NCBI GenBank assembly: GCA_965219855.1
Contig: CBDCOR010000022.1
Span: 124,001-188,000 of the forward strand
Direction of reading: 5' to 3'
From: CAUZIZ01 sp965219855
GTDB taxonomy: Bacteria; Acidobacteriota; UBA6911; RPQK01; JAJDTT01
DNA length: 64,000 bases
Shown: piece after piece, positions 50,907 through 59,630 of the stretch
How the letters are laid out: the number at the start of each line of letters is the position of its first letter
Position numbering within the stretch: the stretch's first letter is position 1
Position numbers and translations under genes: made by a program
Notes under the pieces: generated by a model
What the model was told of the DNA's origin: nothing
Database searches by the model: none
What the model saw: the letters and a program-made list of their open reading frames with translations, nothing else

Positions 50907-51046
50907 GGACGCATGATAGCACCGTCCTGACTATACGCGATTTGACTCCCAGCCCAGGGATAGGAAGATTGTGCTGTTGTCGGGGCTTCTCACTGGGAGC
51001 CATGGTCTCTCCACTATGCTAGTCTGGCGCCAAGGAGGAGAAGGAT

Positions 51047-53554
51047 ATGGTCGAGTACGAAGCTCTGGACCTTTCATCTTTGTGTAACTCGGGACTCGAA
51101 GCCCTCGGAGATGAGGCGGACGCTCCAGTGGGACCCCAGGAGTTCCATGGGCTTCCTTTTCTCATCGGTGGACGGGACTCCACGGCTGGCTCCCAATGCT
51201 TCTTGTTGCTTCATGAGGGGCAAACCGTGTCCCTGCCGGTGGGAAAGACGGCTCGGCATGTGATCTTTGCCCACCGCTTGATGCAGTCGGACCTGATGGA
51301 GGGCAAGGGACTGGGCCGCGTAGTGGCCGAGTATGTCTTCCATTACTCCGATGGTGACGAAGTTCGGGTTCCGCTCCGCGAGCGCTTCGAGATCTCCGCG
51401 GTGCCTACCGACCACATTATGCGGCTGGCCCTCGGTGTCCCTTATCGAGCACTACCCGATCAAAAGGATAGCCTCGTGGATCGTCACGAAGGACCCTGGG
51501 GGATGGCGGGAAGGCGCCAGATGGAGTCGGTTCAGGCCACCCCCCTGGCCTACTACCTCTGGGCCTGGAAGGATTCTCAGCCCGAGCGGGAGATCGTGTC
51601 CCTCGAGTTGGTCTCCAAGGGGCCGGATGTCCTGCTGGCGGCGGTGACCCTGGGACATCTGGACGAACCCCCGTTTCCCCGCCAGGGAAAGAGAGAGGCC
51701 CGGATCCTGCTCAAGGAGCCCACAGAGCAGTCCGATCGATTCGACCTGGATGTCACCGTAGACCGAGGCCTGGCGACCTATCCACATCCCCTTCCGGCAG
51801 ACAGCGGTGAGCAGTTTCTCGAGGACTCCCACAAGGGTTGGGGACAGGAGAAGAGCACCCAGTCCAGTCCCTCCTATGTGGAGATCGCCGCCGTACCCTC
51901 CGCTACGGTGACGGTCAGCCAGGGGTCCGAGGAGGTCGGCAAGGTCAAGTGGGGCGAAGTCCAGAAGCAGGGAAGCGCCGAGACACCGCGTATGAAGGTG
52001 GAGCTTCTGGATCGGGGACGCAATTGGGTCCACGTCAAGGTGCTGGACGAGGACACCGGAAAGCCGATCCCCTGCCGCGTCCACTTTCGCTCGCCCGAAG
52101 GAATCCCCTACCAGCCCCATGGCCACCACAGCCAGCTCAACTCGGGGATGGACAACTGGCACATCGACGTCGGAGGCGACGTTCGCTTGGGACAGGTGAA
52201 CTATGCCTACATCGACGGGACCTGCCAGGGATGGCTTCCTCGCGGCGATGTCCTGGTGGATGTAGCCCGCGGCTTCGAGTACGAGCCGCTGCGCCAACGG
52301 GTCAGGATCGAACCGGGACAGCGGGAGCTGACGCTGCGCATGAAGCGCTGGATTCATATGAACGAGAGGCGGTGGTTTTCGGGCGACTCCCACGTCCATT
52401 TCCTGTCGGCCCAGGGAAGCCACACCGAGTCCCAGGGAGAGGATCTGAACGTGGTCAATCTTCTCCAGTCTCAGTGGGGAAGCCTCTTCACCAACAAGGA
52501 GGAGTTCACGGGGGGGGCCAGCGTGTCCCAGGTTGAGAACAACATCGTCTACGTCTCCCAGGAGAACCGGCAGCACTTCCTGGGACACCTGATCCTGTGG
52601 GGACTGAAGGAACCCATCATGCCCTGGTGCTCGGACGGCCCCGGCGAAGCCGAATTGGGAGGCACCCTGGAAGTCACCATGAGCGACTGGGCCGACCAGT
52701 GCCATCGGCAAGGCGGAAAGGTCATCATCCCCCACCATCCCCACCCCAACGGCGAGCCCGCGGCGCTGATTGCCACAGGAAGGGCTGACGGCGTGGAGAT
52801 GCTTCGCCAGACCCCTCTCAACCACATCGAATACTATCGGTATGTGAACGCGGGCTATCGGCTGCCTCTGGTGGGAGGCACCGACAAGATGAGCAGCGAC
52901 GTGCCGGTGGGTATGTATCGTACCTACGTAAACATCCCGGGAGACGAGGCCTTCGATTACGAGACTTGGTGTAGCAACGTTTCCCGAGGAAGAACCTTCC
53001 TGAGTGGAGGCCCCATCATCCATTTCACCGTGGAAGGACAGGAAATCGGAGACACACTGAGCCTGTCCGGTCCCGGGACGGTCGAGGTCCAGGCATGGGC
53101 CGAGAGCGTGCTGCCGATCCACACCCTTCAGATCGTCCAGGAGGGTAGGGTCGTAGCCCAGACTGAAGCAGCCGCAGGAACTCGGCGCCTGGCTCTCACC
53201 GAGAAGGTTCGAGTGGAAGGCAACACCTGGCTAGCAGCCCGCTGCGGTGGACCCGGTTACGGGATCCTACCCCACCATGACGAGTGGCAGCGAGGGATCT
53301 TCGCCCACACTTCACCCATCTACGTTGCCTGCGGGGGCGAGTGGTCGATGTTCGATCGCGAGACCCTGCAGTACATGCTGACCCTGGTGGATGGCTGTCT
53401 GACCTACATCCGGGAGACGGCCCCTCTGCACCAGCCAGGAACCGCCACTCACCACCATGGCGAGGAGGACCATTCCGAGTACCTGGAACGCCCTTTCCTG
53501 GAAGCGCAGAAGGCGATCCACCGCCGACTCCACCAGCACGGGATTCCGCACTGA
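51047..53554 (+). CDS. CehA/McbA-family metallohydrolase
   Basis: 835 residues, AAGGAGGAG before the ATG. The N-terminal half is beta-rich. The PHP-like metal site begins RRWFSGDSHVHFLSAQGSHT, with GGKVIIPHHPHPNGEPAALI (His cluster) and RLPLVGGTDKMSSDVPVGMY (Asp) further on, the order of CehA/McbA proteins, which include carbaryl hydrolase. The natural substrate is unknown. No signal peptide is seen. The C-terminal tail is His-rich (GTATHHHGEEDHSEYLER). Confidence 0.85.
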   Translation: MVEYEALDLSSLCNSGLEALGDEADAPVGPQEFHGLPFLIGGRDSTAGSQCFLLLHEGQTVSLPVGKTARHVIFAHRLMQSDLMEGKGLGRVVAEYVFHYSDGDEVRVPLRERFEISAVPTDHIMRLALGVPYRALPDQKDSLVDRHEGPWGMAGRRQMESVQATPLAYYLWAWKDSQPEREIVSLELVSKGPDVLLAAVTLGHLDEPPFPRQGKREARILLKEPTEQSDRFDLDVTVDRGLATYPHPLPADSGEQFLEDSHKGWGQEKSTQSSPSYVEIAAVPSATVTVSQGSEEVGKVKWGEVQKQGSAETPRMKVELLDRGRNWVHVKVLDEDTGKPIPCRVHFRSPEGIPYQPHGHHSQLNSGMDNWHIDVGGDVRLGQVNYAYIDGTCQGWLPRGDVLVDVARGFEYEPLRQRVRIEPGQRELTLRMKRWIHMNERRWFSGDSHVHFLSAQGSHTESQGEDLNVVNLLQSQWGSLFTNKEEFTGGASVSQVENNIVYVSQENRQHFLGHLILWGLKEPIMPWCSDGPGEAELGGTLEVTMSDWADQCHRQGGKVIIPHHPHPNGEPAALIATGRADGVEMLRQTPLNHIEYYRYVNAGYRLPLVGGTDKMSSDVPVGMYRTYVNIPGDEAFDYETWCSNVSRGRTFLSGGPIIHFTVEGQEIGDTLSLSGPGTVEVQAWAESVLPIHTLQIVQEGRVVAQTEAAAGTRRLALTEKVRVEGNTWLAARCGGPGYGILPHHDEWQRGIFAHTSPIYVACGGEWSMFDRETLQYMLTLVDGCLTYIRETAPLHQPGTATHHHGEEDHSEYLERPFLEAQKAIHRRLHQHGIPH

Positions 53555-53593
53555 CGTGCGGAATCCAGAAGGGACCTTGGCCGCTGCGGCTCT

Positions 53594-54010
53594 TCATGGT
53601 AGTGCCGCAATCGCCTTGATCTCCACCAGCGCCTTGCTGCCTGCCAGTGAAGTGATGTTCAGCAGGGTGTTGGTAGGGTAATCTCTGTCCGGATAGAGTT
53701 GGCGAAACAGTTCCGTCCGGGTTTCCAGAAAGGGCTGGACCGACTCGATACCAACCAGGTAGGTCGTGAACTCGACGACGTTGCTGAAGGAGGCTCCAGC
53801 AGCCTCGAGGACGTGACCGATATTCTCGAAAGTCTGGCGTGTTTGAGCTGCGGCGTCGCCTTCACCAACCAGTGCACCCTCTGCATTCATAGCGGTCTGA
53901 CCCGCCACGAAGAGTAGTGACCCGGCCCTCACCTTGACTCCGGTAGAGTACTCACCTCCGGGCGACTGGAGTTGTCCCGGGTCAATTATGGTCTTTTCCA
54001 GCTGCGCCAT
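53594..54010 (-). CDS. Rid family (YjgF/YER057c/UK114) protein
   Basis: 138 residues, AAAAGGAGG before the ATG. Family signatures: YSTGVKVRAGSLLFVAGQTA, QTRQTFENIGHVLEAAGASF and the end KALVEIKAIAALP. RidA enzymes hydrolyse reactive enamine/imine intermediates using an Arg in the strand before VEIEA. In this protein that stretch reads TNTLLNITSLAGSKALVEIK with no Arg, so it probably belongs to another Rid subgroup without that activity. Confidence 0.92.
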   Translation of the reverse strand: MAQLEKTIIDPGQLQSPGGEYSTGVKVRAGSLLFVAGQTAMNAEGALVGEGDAAAQTRQTFENIGHVLEAAGASFSNVVEFTTYLVGIESVQPFLETRTELFRQLYPDRDYPTNTLLNITSLAGSKALVEIKAIAALP

Positions 54011-54083
54011 GGGTCGGCCTCCTTTTAACCTGAATTGAGCACCTGTAAGGGATCCAGACGATTCCTCGGATCGGATCCTAGGA

Positions 54084-54521
54084 CTACACCGGGCTGGCTT
54101 CCCCCTGACGAAGAAAGTCGAGGAACTCCTTGGGGAGAGTCTTGGGTCTGCCGCTCTTGTCAGTTGCTATGTGTTTCGTATGCGCCCGAGCATAGATGCT
54201 CTCCCCGTCCTTATCGACCAATTCGTAGGCAAAACCGAGCAGCCTCCTGCCAAATTCCTCCAAGCGCGTTTTGACCGTGAATTTTTCATCGTAGCGCAGA
54301 GGCAGGAGATACCTGCAATGAACTTCCACCACCGGGAGGAAGGTGCCCGTCTCCTTTTCCAATCGATTGTAGGTGAAGCCAAATCGCCGGAAGAACTCGA
54401 CCCTTGCCACCTCAAACCAGATCAGATAGTTGGAGTGGTAGGCAATACCCATTTGATCCGTCTCGGCATAGCGGACCCGGAAGTCCGTCCGAACCCACTC
54501 GCTGCCCTGTTCCTCCACCAT
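54084..54521 (-). CDS. YbgC/FadM-type acyl-CoA thioesterase (hotdog fold)
   Basis: 145 residues from the ATG at 54521; a longer start at 54542 lies inside the terminal repeat of a mobile-like element. VRYAETDQMGIAYHSNYLIW carries the catalytic Asp and the conserved His and Tyr-Asn pattern, and FEVARVEFFRRFG the long hotdog helix. It would hydrolyse acyl-CoA thioesters. No ribosome site is visible, perhaps because the insertion replaced the natural leader. Confidence 0.9.
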   Translation of the reverse strand: MVEEQGSEWVRTDFRVRYAETDQMGIAYHSNYLIWFEVARVEFFRRFGFTYNRLEKETGTFLPVVEVHCRYLLPLRYDEKFTVKTRLEEFGRRLLGFAYELVDKDGESIYARAHTKHIATDKSGRPKTLPKEFLDFLRQGEASPV

Positions 54522-54531
54522 GGTCTGAGAC

Positions 54532-54728
54532 TTAACCCGCATTTCTCATCGCTTGTCGTAGCGAGGCGCCGCAAGGGCCGTCCTGGTAAGGCTTGCGACC
54601 GAGACCACTCGTGGCGAGCCGCCGCAGTCGTACTTGTACAGTACGTCGAGGAGGCCGACCGAGCATAACACAGCCAGGGCGGATGATTGCGGCGTCGCAG
54701 TAGACCAGCGATGAGAAATGCGGGTTAA
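54532..54728. mobile_element. MITE-like element with perfect 22-bp ends
   Basis: 197 bp with perfect inverted ends starting TTAACCCGCATTTCTCATCG. No coding frame. No clear target duplication. It begins 10 nt upstream of the thioesterase ATG, so transcription of that gene may start inside it. Confidence 0.8.
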
Positions 54729-54769
54729 CACCGAAGCAGGCGTGGAGTCAACGGGGCCAATTGTATCTC

Positions 54770-54890
54770 ACCCTCCCCCTTGCCCTCGCCCATTGAAGTC
54801 TCGCCGATACTGCCTGGATTGGTGAACCGCCTCGCCGAAGCCAAAGAAGATAAACTCAGGGCATGGGCAAGGGCGAAGGCAAGGGTGGAG
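54770..54890. repeat. Imperfect inverted repeat with GGGCAAG ends
   Basis: CCCTTGCCCTCGCCCAT at the left faces ATGGGCAAGGGCGAAGGC at the right. The interior (GAAGTCTCGCCGATACTG) is vaguely like repeat C. Not coding. Confidence 0.5.
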
Positions 54891-54902
54891 CAAAACTACC
54901 GG

Positions 54903-55325
54903 CTAGGGGACGCATCGGAATCCCTCTTTCTGGGCCGCTTCAGCGAGAGTGCTGTCAAGCGTGAGGAAGCCGAAGCTGCGAGGTCGATCCTCGATGGCAA
55001 TCAATGCGGCGGCCAATTGAAGTGAGTCGGCCGCCTTGAGGGGATGGACTGCGAGAAGCCGCTCGGCACGCTCACGGACTCTGTCAAGATTCTGGATTTC
55101 AACCCAATCTCCTCGCAGTAACTCGAGCCGCCGTCGCGCGGTGGCCAGTCGAGATCCATCGAGATCTCCCTCGCGGCTCTTCCGATAAAGGGCAGAAAGA
55201 AGTTCAGTGGGAGTCAGACACCAAACCAGAAGCGCCGGGTTTTCAGCATAGTGAGATTGCAACAGTCTAGAGCTGTTCTCGAACACCAGAAGAGGAACGA
55301 TAGCCGAGGCATCCCAGAACCTCAC
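54903..55325 (-). CDS. PIN-domain toxin
   Basis: 140 residues. PIN acids: MRFWDASAIVPLLV (Asp), LTPTELLSALYRK (Glu), LKAADSLQLAAALIA (Asp) and FLTLDSTLAEAAQKEGF (Asp). Intact, so probably an active RNase. Start overlaps the antitoxin stop by 4 nt. Confidence 0.9.
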   Translation of the reverse strand: MRFWDASAIVPLLVFENSSRLLQSHYAENPALLVWCLTPTELLSALYRKSREGDLDGSRLATARRRLELLRGDWVEIQNLDRVRERAERLLAVHPLKAADSLQLAAALIAIEDRPRSFGFLTLDSTLAEAAQKEGFRCVP

Positions 55326-55612
55326 GGTCCCTCTCGTCTTTCTTGAATCAAAGCCTCCAGGACTCCGGCTGCCGCATCACCGGGCGGGAGATCGTTGAGG
55401 ATCTCTTCGACGCCTTGCCGCGGACCGGCCTGGGCCAATCCGACCCGAATCAGCCTCTGCACCAATGTGTCGGGGCGTTCGCCGTCTGCGATGGAAACGA
55501 TGCGGGCAATCGGGCGATCCCGGTCCAGCACAACGACCTCTTCCCCCTGCTCCACCTTTCGCAGATAGTGGCTCAGACGATTGCGAAGTTCGCCAATCTT
55601 AGCCTGCATCAT
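55322..55612 (-). CDS. Phd/YefM-type antitoxin
   Basis: 96 residues. MMQAKIGELRNRLSHYLRKV, then GEEVVVLDRDRPIARIVSI, is the classic Phd fold. The acidic tail should wrap the PIN toxin encoded next. An ATGTACAT palindrome lies immediately before the start. Confidence 0.92.
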   Translation of the reverse strand: MMQAKIGELRNRLSHYLRKVEQGEEVVVLDRDRPIARIVSIADGERPDTLVQRLIRVGLAQAGPRQGVEEILNDLPPGDAAAGVLEALIQERREGP

Positions 55613-55618
55613 ATGTAC

Positions 55619-55647
55619 ATGTTAGCTAACTCCTCGTCCCGGGTCAA
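55619..55647 (-). promoter_or_regulatory. Leaderless promoter of the Phd/PIN operon
   Basis: Minus strand: -35 TTGACC, 17-bp spacer, -10 TAACAT, then 6 nt (GTACAT) to the ATG at 55612. It overlaps the small palindrome ATGTACAT. Confidence 0.7.
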
Positions 55648-55714
55648 TCGTCGATTCTGACGGCCAGGCGGACGTTGGACCCGCGTCCTGCCATCATCGC
55701 TGAAACCAAAAGAG

Positions 55715-55751
55715 GTCAGGGCAAAGGCAAGGGCACGGGCAAGGGCACGGG
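55715..55751. repeat. GGGCAA/GGGCAC short repeats
   Basis: GGGCAAAGGCAAGGGCACGG and further units in tandem. Related units occur at 14661, 16141, 54774 and 54862. The rest of 55648-55818 shows no gene. Confidence 0.6.
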
Positions 55752-55818
55752 TTGGAGTTGCTTTACAGTTTGCTCTAGAGGCAGCCGTTCAATACAATTC
55801 AAGGACTCGACAATACTC

Positions 55819-56379
55819 ATGCCTCAAGACTGGCTCCTCCTACGCAGGATCGCTTCCCGGGATGCGGAGGCGCTCGCCGGTTTGTACGACGTCCATTCCG
55901 GAGCCGTCTACAGCCTGGCGCTGAGAATCCTTCGGAACCAGAAATCGGCGGAGGTCGTGGTCCAATACACCTTTGTCTCGGTCTGGGAAAAGGCAGAACG
56001 GTACGATCCCAGGCTAGCGAGCGTCTCAACCTGGCTCTTCGCCATCGCCAGAAATCTCGCGATCGACGAGTGGAGAAGGGAGAGCCGATCCAGGGAGGTT
56101 TCCCTGGCTGAGGAAATCCCAGAGGCGATCGATCATTCGGAACGGAGGAATCCCCTGTCGAAGGCGATTCAGGGTCAACGGCGGGAGATCGTCCTGCAGG
56201 CGCTGTCGGAGATTCCGGAAGAGCAAAAGCACGCGATCTACCTTGCCTACTATGATGGACTCTCCCACCGGCAGATCGCCGAGACCTTGGAGCAACCCTT
56301 GGGAACCGTGAAGACCCGCATCCAACTGGGACTCGACAAGCTGAGGAGAAGACTGTCCCCGGTTTTTCGCAATGACTGA
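55819..56379 (+). CDS. ECF-type RNA polymerase sigma factor
   Basis: 186 residues from the ATG at 55819; the frame is open upstream through the short repeat, which is unlikely to be coding. Region 2: AEALAGLYDVHSGAVYSLAL and YDPRLASVSTWLFAIARNLA; region 4: LSEIPEEQKHAIYLAYYDGL and HRQIAETLEQPLGTVKTRIQ. Its stop overlaps the anti-sigma start by 8 nt, so the two are cotranscribed. Targets unknown. Confidence 0.93.
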   Translation: MPQDWLLLRRIASRDAEALAGLYDVHSGAVYSLALRILRNQKSAEVVVQYTFVSVWEKAERYDPRLASVSTWLFAIARNLAIDEWRRESRSREVSLAEEIPEAIDHSERRNPLSKAIQGQRREIVLQALSEIPEEQKHAIYLAYYDGLSHRQIAETLEQPLGTVKTRIQLGLDKLRRRLSPVFRND

Positions 56380-57126
56380 GCAAAGATTCGGAGAGCAATA
56401 CAGCGAATACGTCCTGGGGACTCTGGGAGAGCCTCAGTCTCGAGAATTTGAGGACCACCTGGTCGAGTGTCTGGAGTGCAGAGAGAAGCTTGCGGAGTTG
56501 CAGGAGGTGCTCCACAGCCTGCCTCACGCCTTGCCTCAACGCACCCCCCCTCTGTAAGGGAGGCTGTGCTCGAGGAGATCTCCAAGACGCATGCGCCCGT
56601 TGCGCACCGTGGATCATGGTGGCGGACCGCAGCGATTGCCGCCTCTATCCTGCTTGTCGTGGGGGCGGCGGCCCTGGTCCGCTTCTACCAGGTCAGCCAT
56701 GAGAAAGACCTCACCATCAGCTCTTTACAAGCCGAGATCGAGCGGCTACGTATCGCTAATCAGGGTCTGAACATCAAGGTGAACGAGCTAGCGCGTCCCG
56801 ACCTCAAATTCGTCAATCTGGTGGGACTCACCGACTATGAATCAGTCGCCGGGAGCATGTTTGTCCAGACCGAGGAAGAACGCGCTACTGTCTTCCTGCA
56901 CAACCTACCCGATCTGAGTGACGATCAAGATTTCCAGCTCTGGGTGATCGAGAAGGATAAGGCACCTCACCCCTCGACCGTTTTCCAAAGCCTGGGTCAG
57001 GTCACCGAACTCCAGTTGAATCTTCCCGCGGGGGTCGTGGCGCTCGAAGCGTTCGCGCTGACGATAGAGCCCAAGGGAGGAAGTCCTCAACCCACCGGCT
57101 CCATGGTCGTTCTCGGAAGGTTGTAA
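56372..57126 (+). pseudogene. Zinc-finger anti-sigma factor (RskA-like), frame broken at a C7 run
   Basis: The first frame (56372-56557) encodes the ZAS-type HLVECLECREKL motif (HxxxCxxC) and ends PHALPQRTPPL-stop. One base later the frame continues SVREAVLEEISKTHAP, a membrane helix (TAAIAASILLVVGAAALVRF), a coiled linker and the RskA-type domain (FQLWVIEKDKAPHPSTVFQS). The break is exactly at a run of seven C (~56544-56550); eight would restore one ~250-residue protein. It may be sequencing error, phase variation or true loss. Confidence 0.8.
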
Positions 57127-57136
57127 TCAGTTTCCA

Positions 57137-57562
57137 ATGGTCCAGATCAAGCGTGGCCTTTCAATCCCGGACGATGAGATCCACTTTACCGCTGCCAGGA
57201 GCAGTGGGCCCGGTGGCCAACACGTCAACAAGGTCAGCACCCGCGTCACGCTGTTGTTCGACCTGGAGAAGACTGACAGCCTTACTGAGGAAGAGAAGCG
57301 GCGAGTAAGAAGCCGTCTGAGTACCCGGATCAATCGAGCCGGGATACTTCGGGTCGTCTGCCAGCGGCACCGCAGCCAACACTTGAACCGGAAGGAGGCT
57401 CAGGAGCGGTTTGTACGCCTGATCTCAGAGGCTCTTGCTCAAACAACTCCTCGGATCCCCACGGTCGCCACCCGGGCCGCGGGTGAGCGAAGACTACGCG
57501 CCAAGCTTCACCGCAGCAAGCTAAAGCAAGTCCGATCCCGGGTGGGTCCGGAAGACGAGTAG
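57137..57562 (+). CDS. arfB: Ribosome rescue hydrolase ArfB
   Basis: 141 residues. GPGGQHVNKVSTRVTL holds the GGQ that hydrolyses peptidyl-tRNA. The C-terminal tail is basic and flexible (LRAKLHRSKLKQVRSRVG), which in ArfB enters the empty mRNA channel of stalled ribosomes. There is no codon-recognition domain, unlike release factors. It begins 10 nt after the anti-sigma stop. Confidence 0.93.
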   Translation: MVQIKRGLSIPDDEIHFTAARSSGPGGQHVNKVSTRVTLLFDLEKTDSLTEEEKRRVRSRLSTRINRAGILRVVCQRHRSQHLNRKEAQERFVRLISEALAQTTPRIPTVATRAAGERRLRAKLHRSKLKQVRSRVGPEDE

Positions 57563-57636
57563 GACAGGGCCACTCTCGTTGAACCGGAGCCCTCTCCAAC
57601 AATATGATGATGCGCGGGTTTGAATAAGGAGTTCCC

Positions 57637-58071
57637 ATGAAGATGAACGTTGAAAGAGTCCTTGCTACCAAATGCTCGAGCGTCGTCGTCGTCCGCCCTG
57701 ACGATTCAATCAGAGAGGCGCTCGCTCTACTGGCCAGACACAACATCGGCGCCCTGATTGTAGTAGATGAGACCAACCATCCCATGGGCATCCTCTCAGA
57801 GAGAGATATCGTTCGCGGAGCGGCCAGGGACGAAGCGGTGTTCGACCAGAGGGTAGATAGTCTCATGACCCAGGAAGTGATCATCACAAGCCCCACCGAC
57901 GACACAAGGCTTGTGGCTCGTACCATGACCGAAAAGAGGTTCCGCCATCTCCCCGTCGTCGATAACGGCGAGCTGGTTGGCATCATCTCGATCATGGATG
58001 TCGTCCGGGCACAGCGAGACCAGTATGAAGGCCAAGTCGAATCTCTCCAGAACCGGCTTTCCACGGTTTGA
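57637..58071 (+). CDS. Two-CBS-domain protein
   Basis: 144 residues made of two CBS repeats: SSVVVVRPDDSIREALALLA to HPMGILSERDIVRGA, and VIITSPTDDTRLVARTMTEK to LVGIISIMDVVRAQ. Such small proteins bind adenosine nucleotides and regulate partners. No fused effector. It lies between arfB and a ferredoxin-NADP reductase. Confidence 0.92.
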   Translation: MKMNVERVLATKCSSVVVVRPDDSIREALALLARHNIGALIVVDETNHPMGILSERDIVRGAARDEAVFDQRVDSLMTQEVIITSPTDDTRLVARTMTEKRFRHLPVVDNGELVGIISIMDVVRAQRDQYEGQVESLQNRLSTV

Positions 58072-58120
58072 ACCCTGCACGCTGCTCCACACGTCTCTCC
58101 CCTAGAGGAAGTCATTGAAG

Positions 58121-59518
58121 ATGGTCAAGCCAGGTACCAGCGCCCGCCCCCTGCGGGTCGCGATTGTCGGTGCAGGACCAGCGGGTTTCTACGCTGCAGA
58201 GCATCTGTTCAAGCAGGACCAGATCATCGTCGAGATCGACATGTTCGATCGTCTTCCGACGCCTTTCGGTCTGGTTCGAAATGGCGTCGCTCCCGATCAT
58301 CAGCGGATCAAGGCCGTCACCAGGACCTTCGACCGGACTGCATCTAATCCCCGCTTCAGATTCTTTGGCCAGGTTGGGTTGGGACGTGACATTACCCGGG
58401 CCCAGCTGCGAGACCACTACCACCAGATCGTCTACACCACGGGCGCCCCATCGGATCGCAACCTCGGCATACCCGGCGAGACCCTGAAGGGCAGCTATTC
58501 AGCCACCGATTTCGTGGCCTGGTACAACGGTCACCCCGACTTTCGCGACTATGAGTTCGACTTGTCGCAAGAGCGGGCAGCAGTGGTCGGTCTGGGCAAC
58601 GTGGCAGTTGACGTGATCCGGATTCTGAGCCGTACCCCCGAGGAACTGGCGCGGACGGACATCGCGGATTACGCCCTCGAGCAGCTCCGAGAAAGCCGGG
58701 TGCGAGAAGTCTACATGCTGGGACGACGGGGACCGGCACAGGCTGCCTTTACCAATCCTGAGGTCAAGGAACTGGGAAGGCTGGAGGATGTCCACGTCAC
58801 CATTCTTCCCCAGGAAGCAGCGCCCGACTCCCTGAGCCAGCAGGCGTTAGAGCGAGAAAATGATCGGGTCGCATTGAAGAGAATCGAGATCTTGCAGGAA
58901 ATAGCCTCTCGCAAGCGGGCGGGGCAGTCGCGCACGATCCACCTTCGCTTTCTGGTTTCTCCGGTGGAGATTCTGGGCAGCTCAGGTAAGGTGAGGGCCC
59001 TGCGACTGGTCAAGAACGAACTCTATTCCACCGACATGGGAACGCTCCGCCCCAGAGCTACTGATAGGTTTGAGGAACTCGAGGTTGGCCTGGTGTTCAG
59101 ATCCATTGGCTATAAGGGCCTGCCACTCTCAGACATTCCCTTCAATCCGAAATGGGGTGTGATCCTCAACGAGAAGGGTCGAGTCGTGGAGCCTGAGTCT
59201 CGGAAGCCCATCGTAGGTGAGTACACGGCAGGCTGGATCAAGCGTGGGCCCAACGGAGTCATCGGCACCAACAAGCCGGACGCCCTGGAAACAGTGTCCT
59301 GCATGCTGGAAGACGTGACATCAGGGCTGACACTAAAACCCTCGCACCAGCGGAACAGCGATTCCGAAACACTGATCCGACGTAACCGTCCCGACTACTT
59401 TTCCTACGCGGATTGGCAGCGGATAGACGAGATCGAGCGGCAGAAAGGACTCCAGTCGGGCAGGCCTAGAGTCAAGTTCACCACCGTGGAAGAGATGTCC
59501 GCTGCCTTAGGCCGATAA
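58121..59518 (+). CDS. Ferredoxin/adrenodoxin-NADP reductase (FprA-like)
   Basis: 465 residues from the ATG at 58121 with GAGGAAG before it. FAD site VAIVGAGPAGFYAAEHLFKQ, then FDRLPTPFGLVRNGVAPDHQ, the NADP site VVGLGNVAVDVIRILSR and RRGPAQAAFTNPEVKELGRL, and near the end GWIKRGPNGVIGTNKPDALE. This is the adrenodoxin-reductase-like type (FprA of actinobacteria), passing electrons between NADPH and ferredoxin. No ferredoxin gene is adjacent. Confidence 0.95.
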   Translation: MVKPGTSARPLRVAIVGAGPAGFYAAEHLFKQDQIIVEIDMFDRLPTPFGLVRNGVAPDHQRIKAVTRTFDRTASNPRFRFFGQVGLGRDITRAQLRDHYHQIVYTTGAPSDRNLGIPGETLKGSYSATDFVAWYNGHPDFRDYEFDLSQERAAVVGLGNVAVDVIRILSRTPEELARTDIADYALEQLRESRVREVYMLGRRGPAQAAFTNPEVKELGRLEDVHVTILPQEAAPDSLSQQALERENDRVALKRIEILQEIASRKRAGQSRTIHLRFLVSPVEILGSSGKVRALRLVKNELYSTDMGTLRPRATDRFEELEVGLVFRSIGYKGLPLSDIPFNPKWGVILNEKGRVVEPESRKPIVGEYTAGWIKRGPNGVIGTNKPDALETVSCMLEDVTSGLTLKPSHQRNSDSETLIRRNRPDYFSYADWQRIDEIERQKGLQSGRPRVKFTTVEEMSAALGR

Positions 59519-59630
59519 TCCCCCCTCCATGCTAGACTGGAACTTGAGCAGTGGCGTGTAAGGCAGGAGTGTGCGTCCCCCAAGGGTCACGCTGCCCTGG
59601 ACATTATGACCCGGCCTGGTTTCGGGAGGG

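Noticed and set aside
51452..53122. 556-residue open frame antisense to the CehA/McbA gene; likewise 25211-26707 over soxA, 8151-9185 over the ISNCY transposase and 2811-3788 over the EEP gene
   Set aside because: All lie opposite recognised genes and lack motifs, ribosome sites and their own neighbours.
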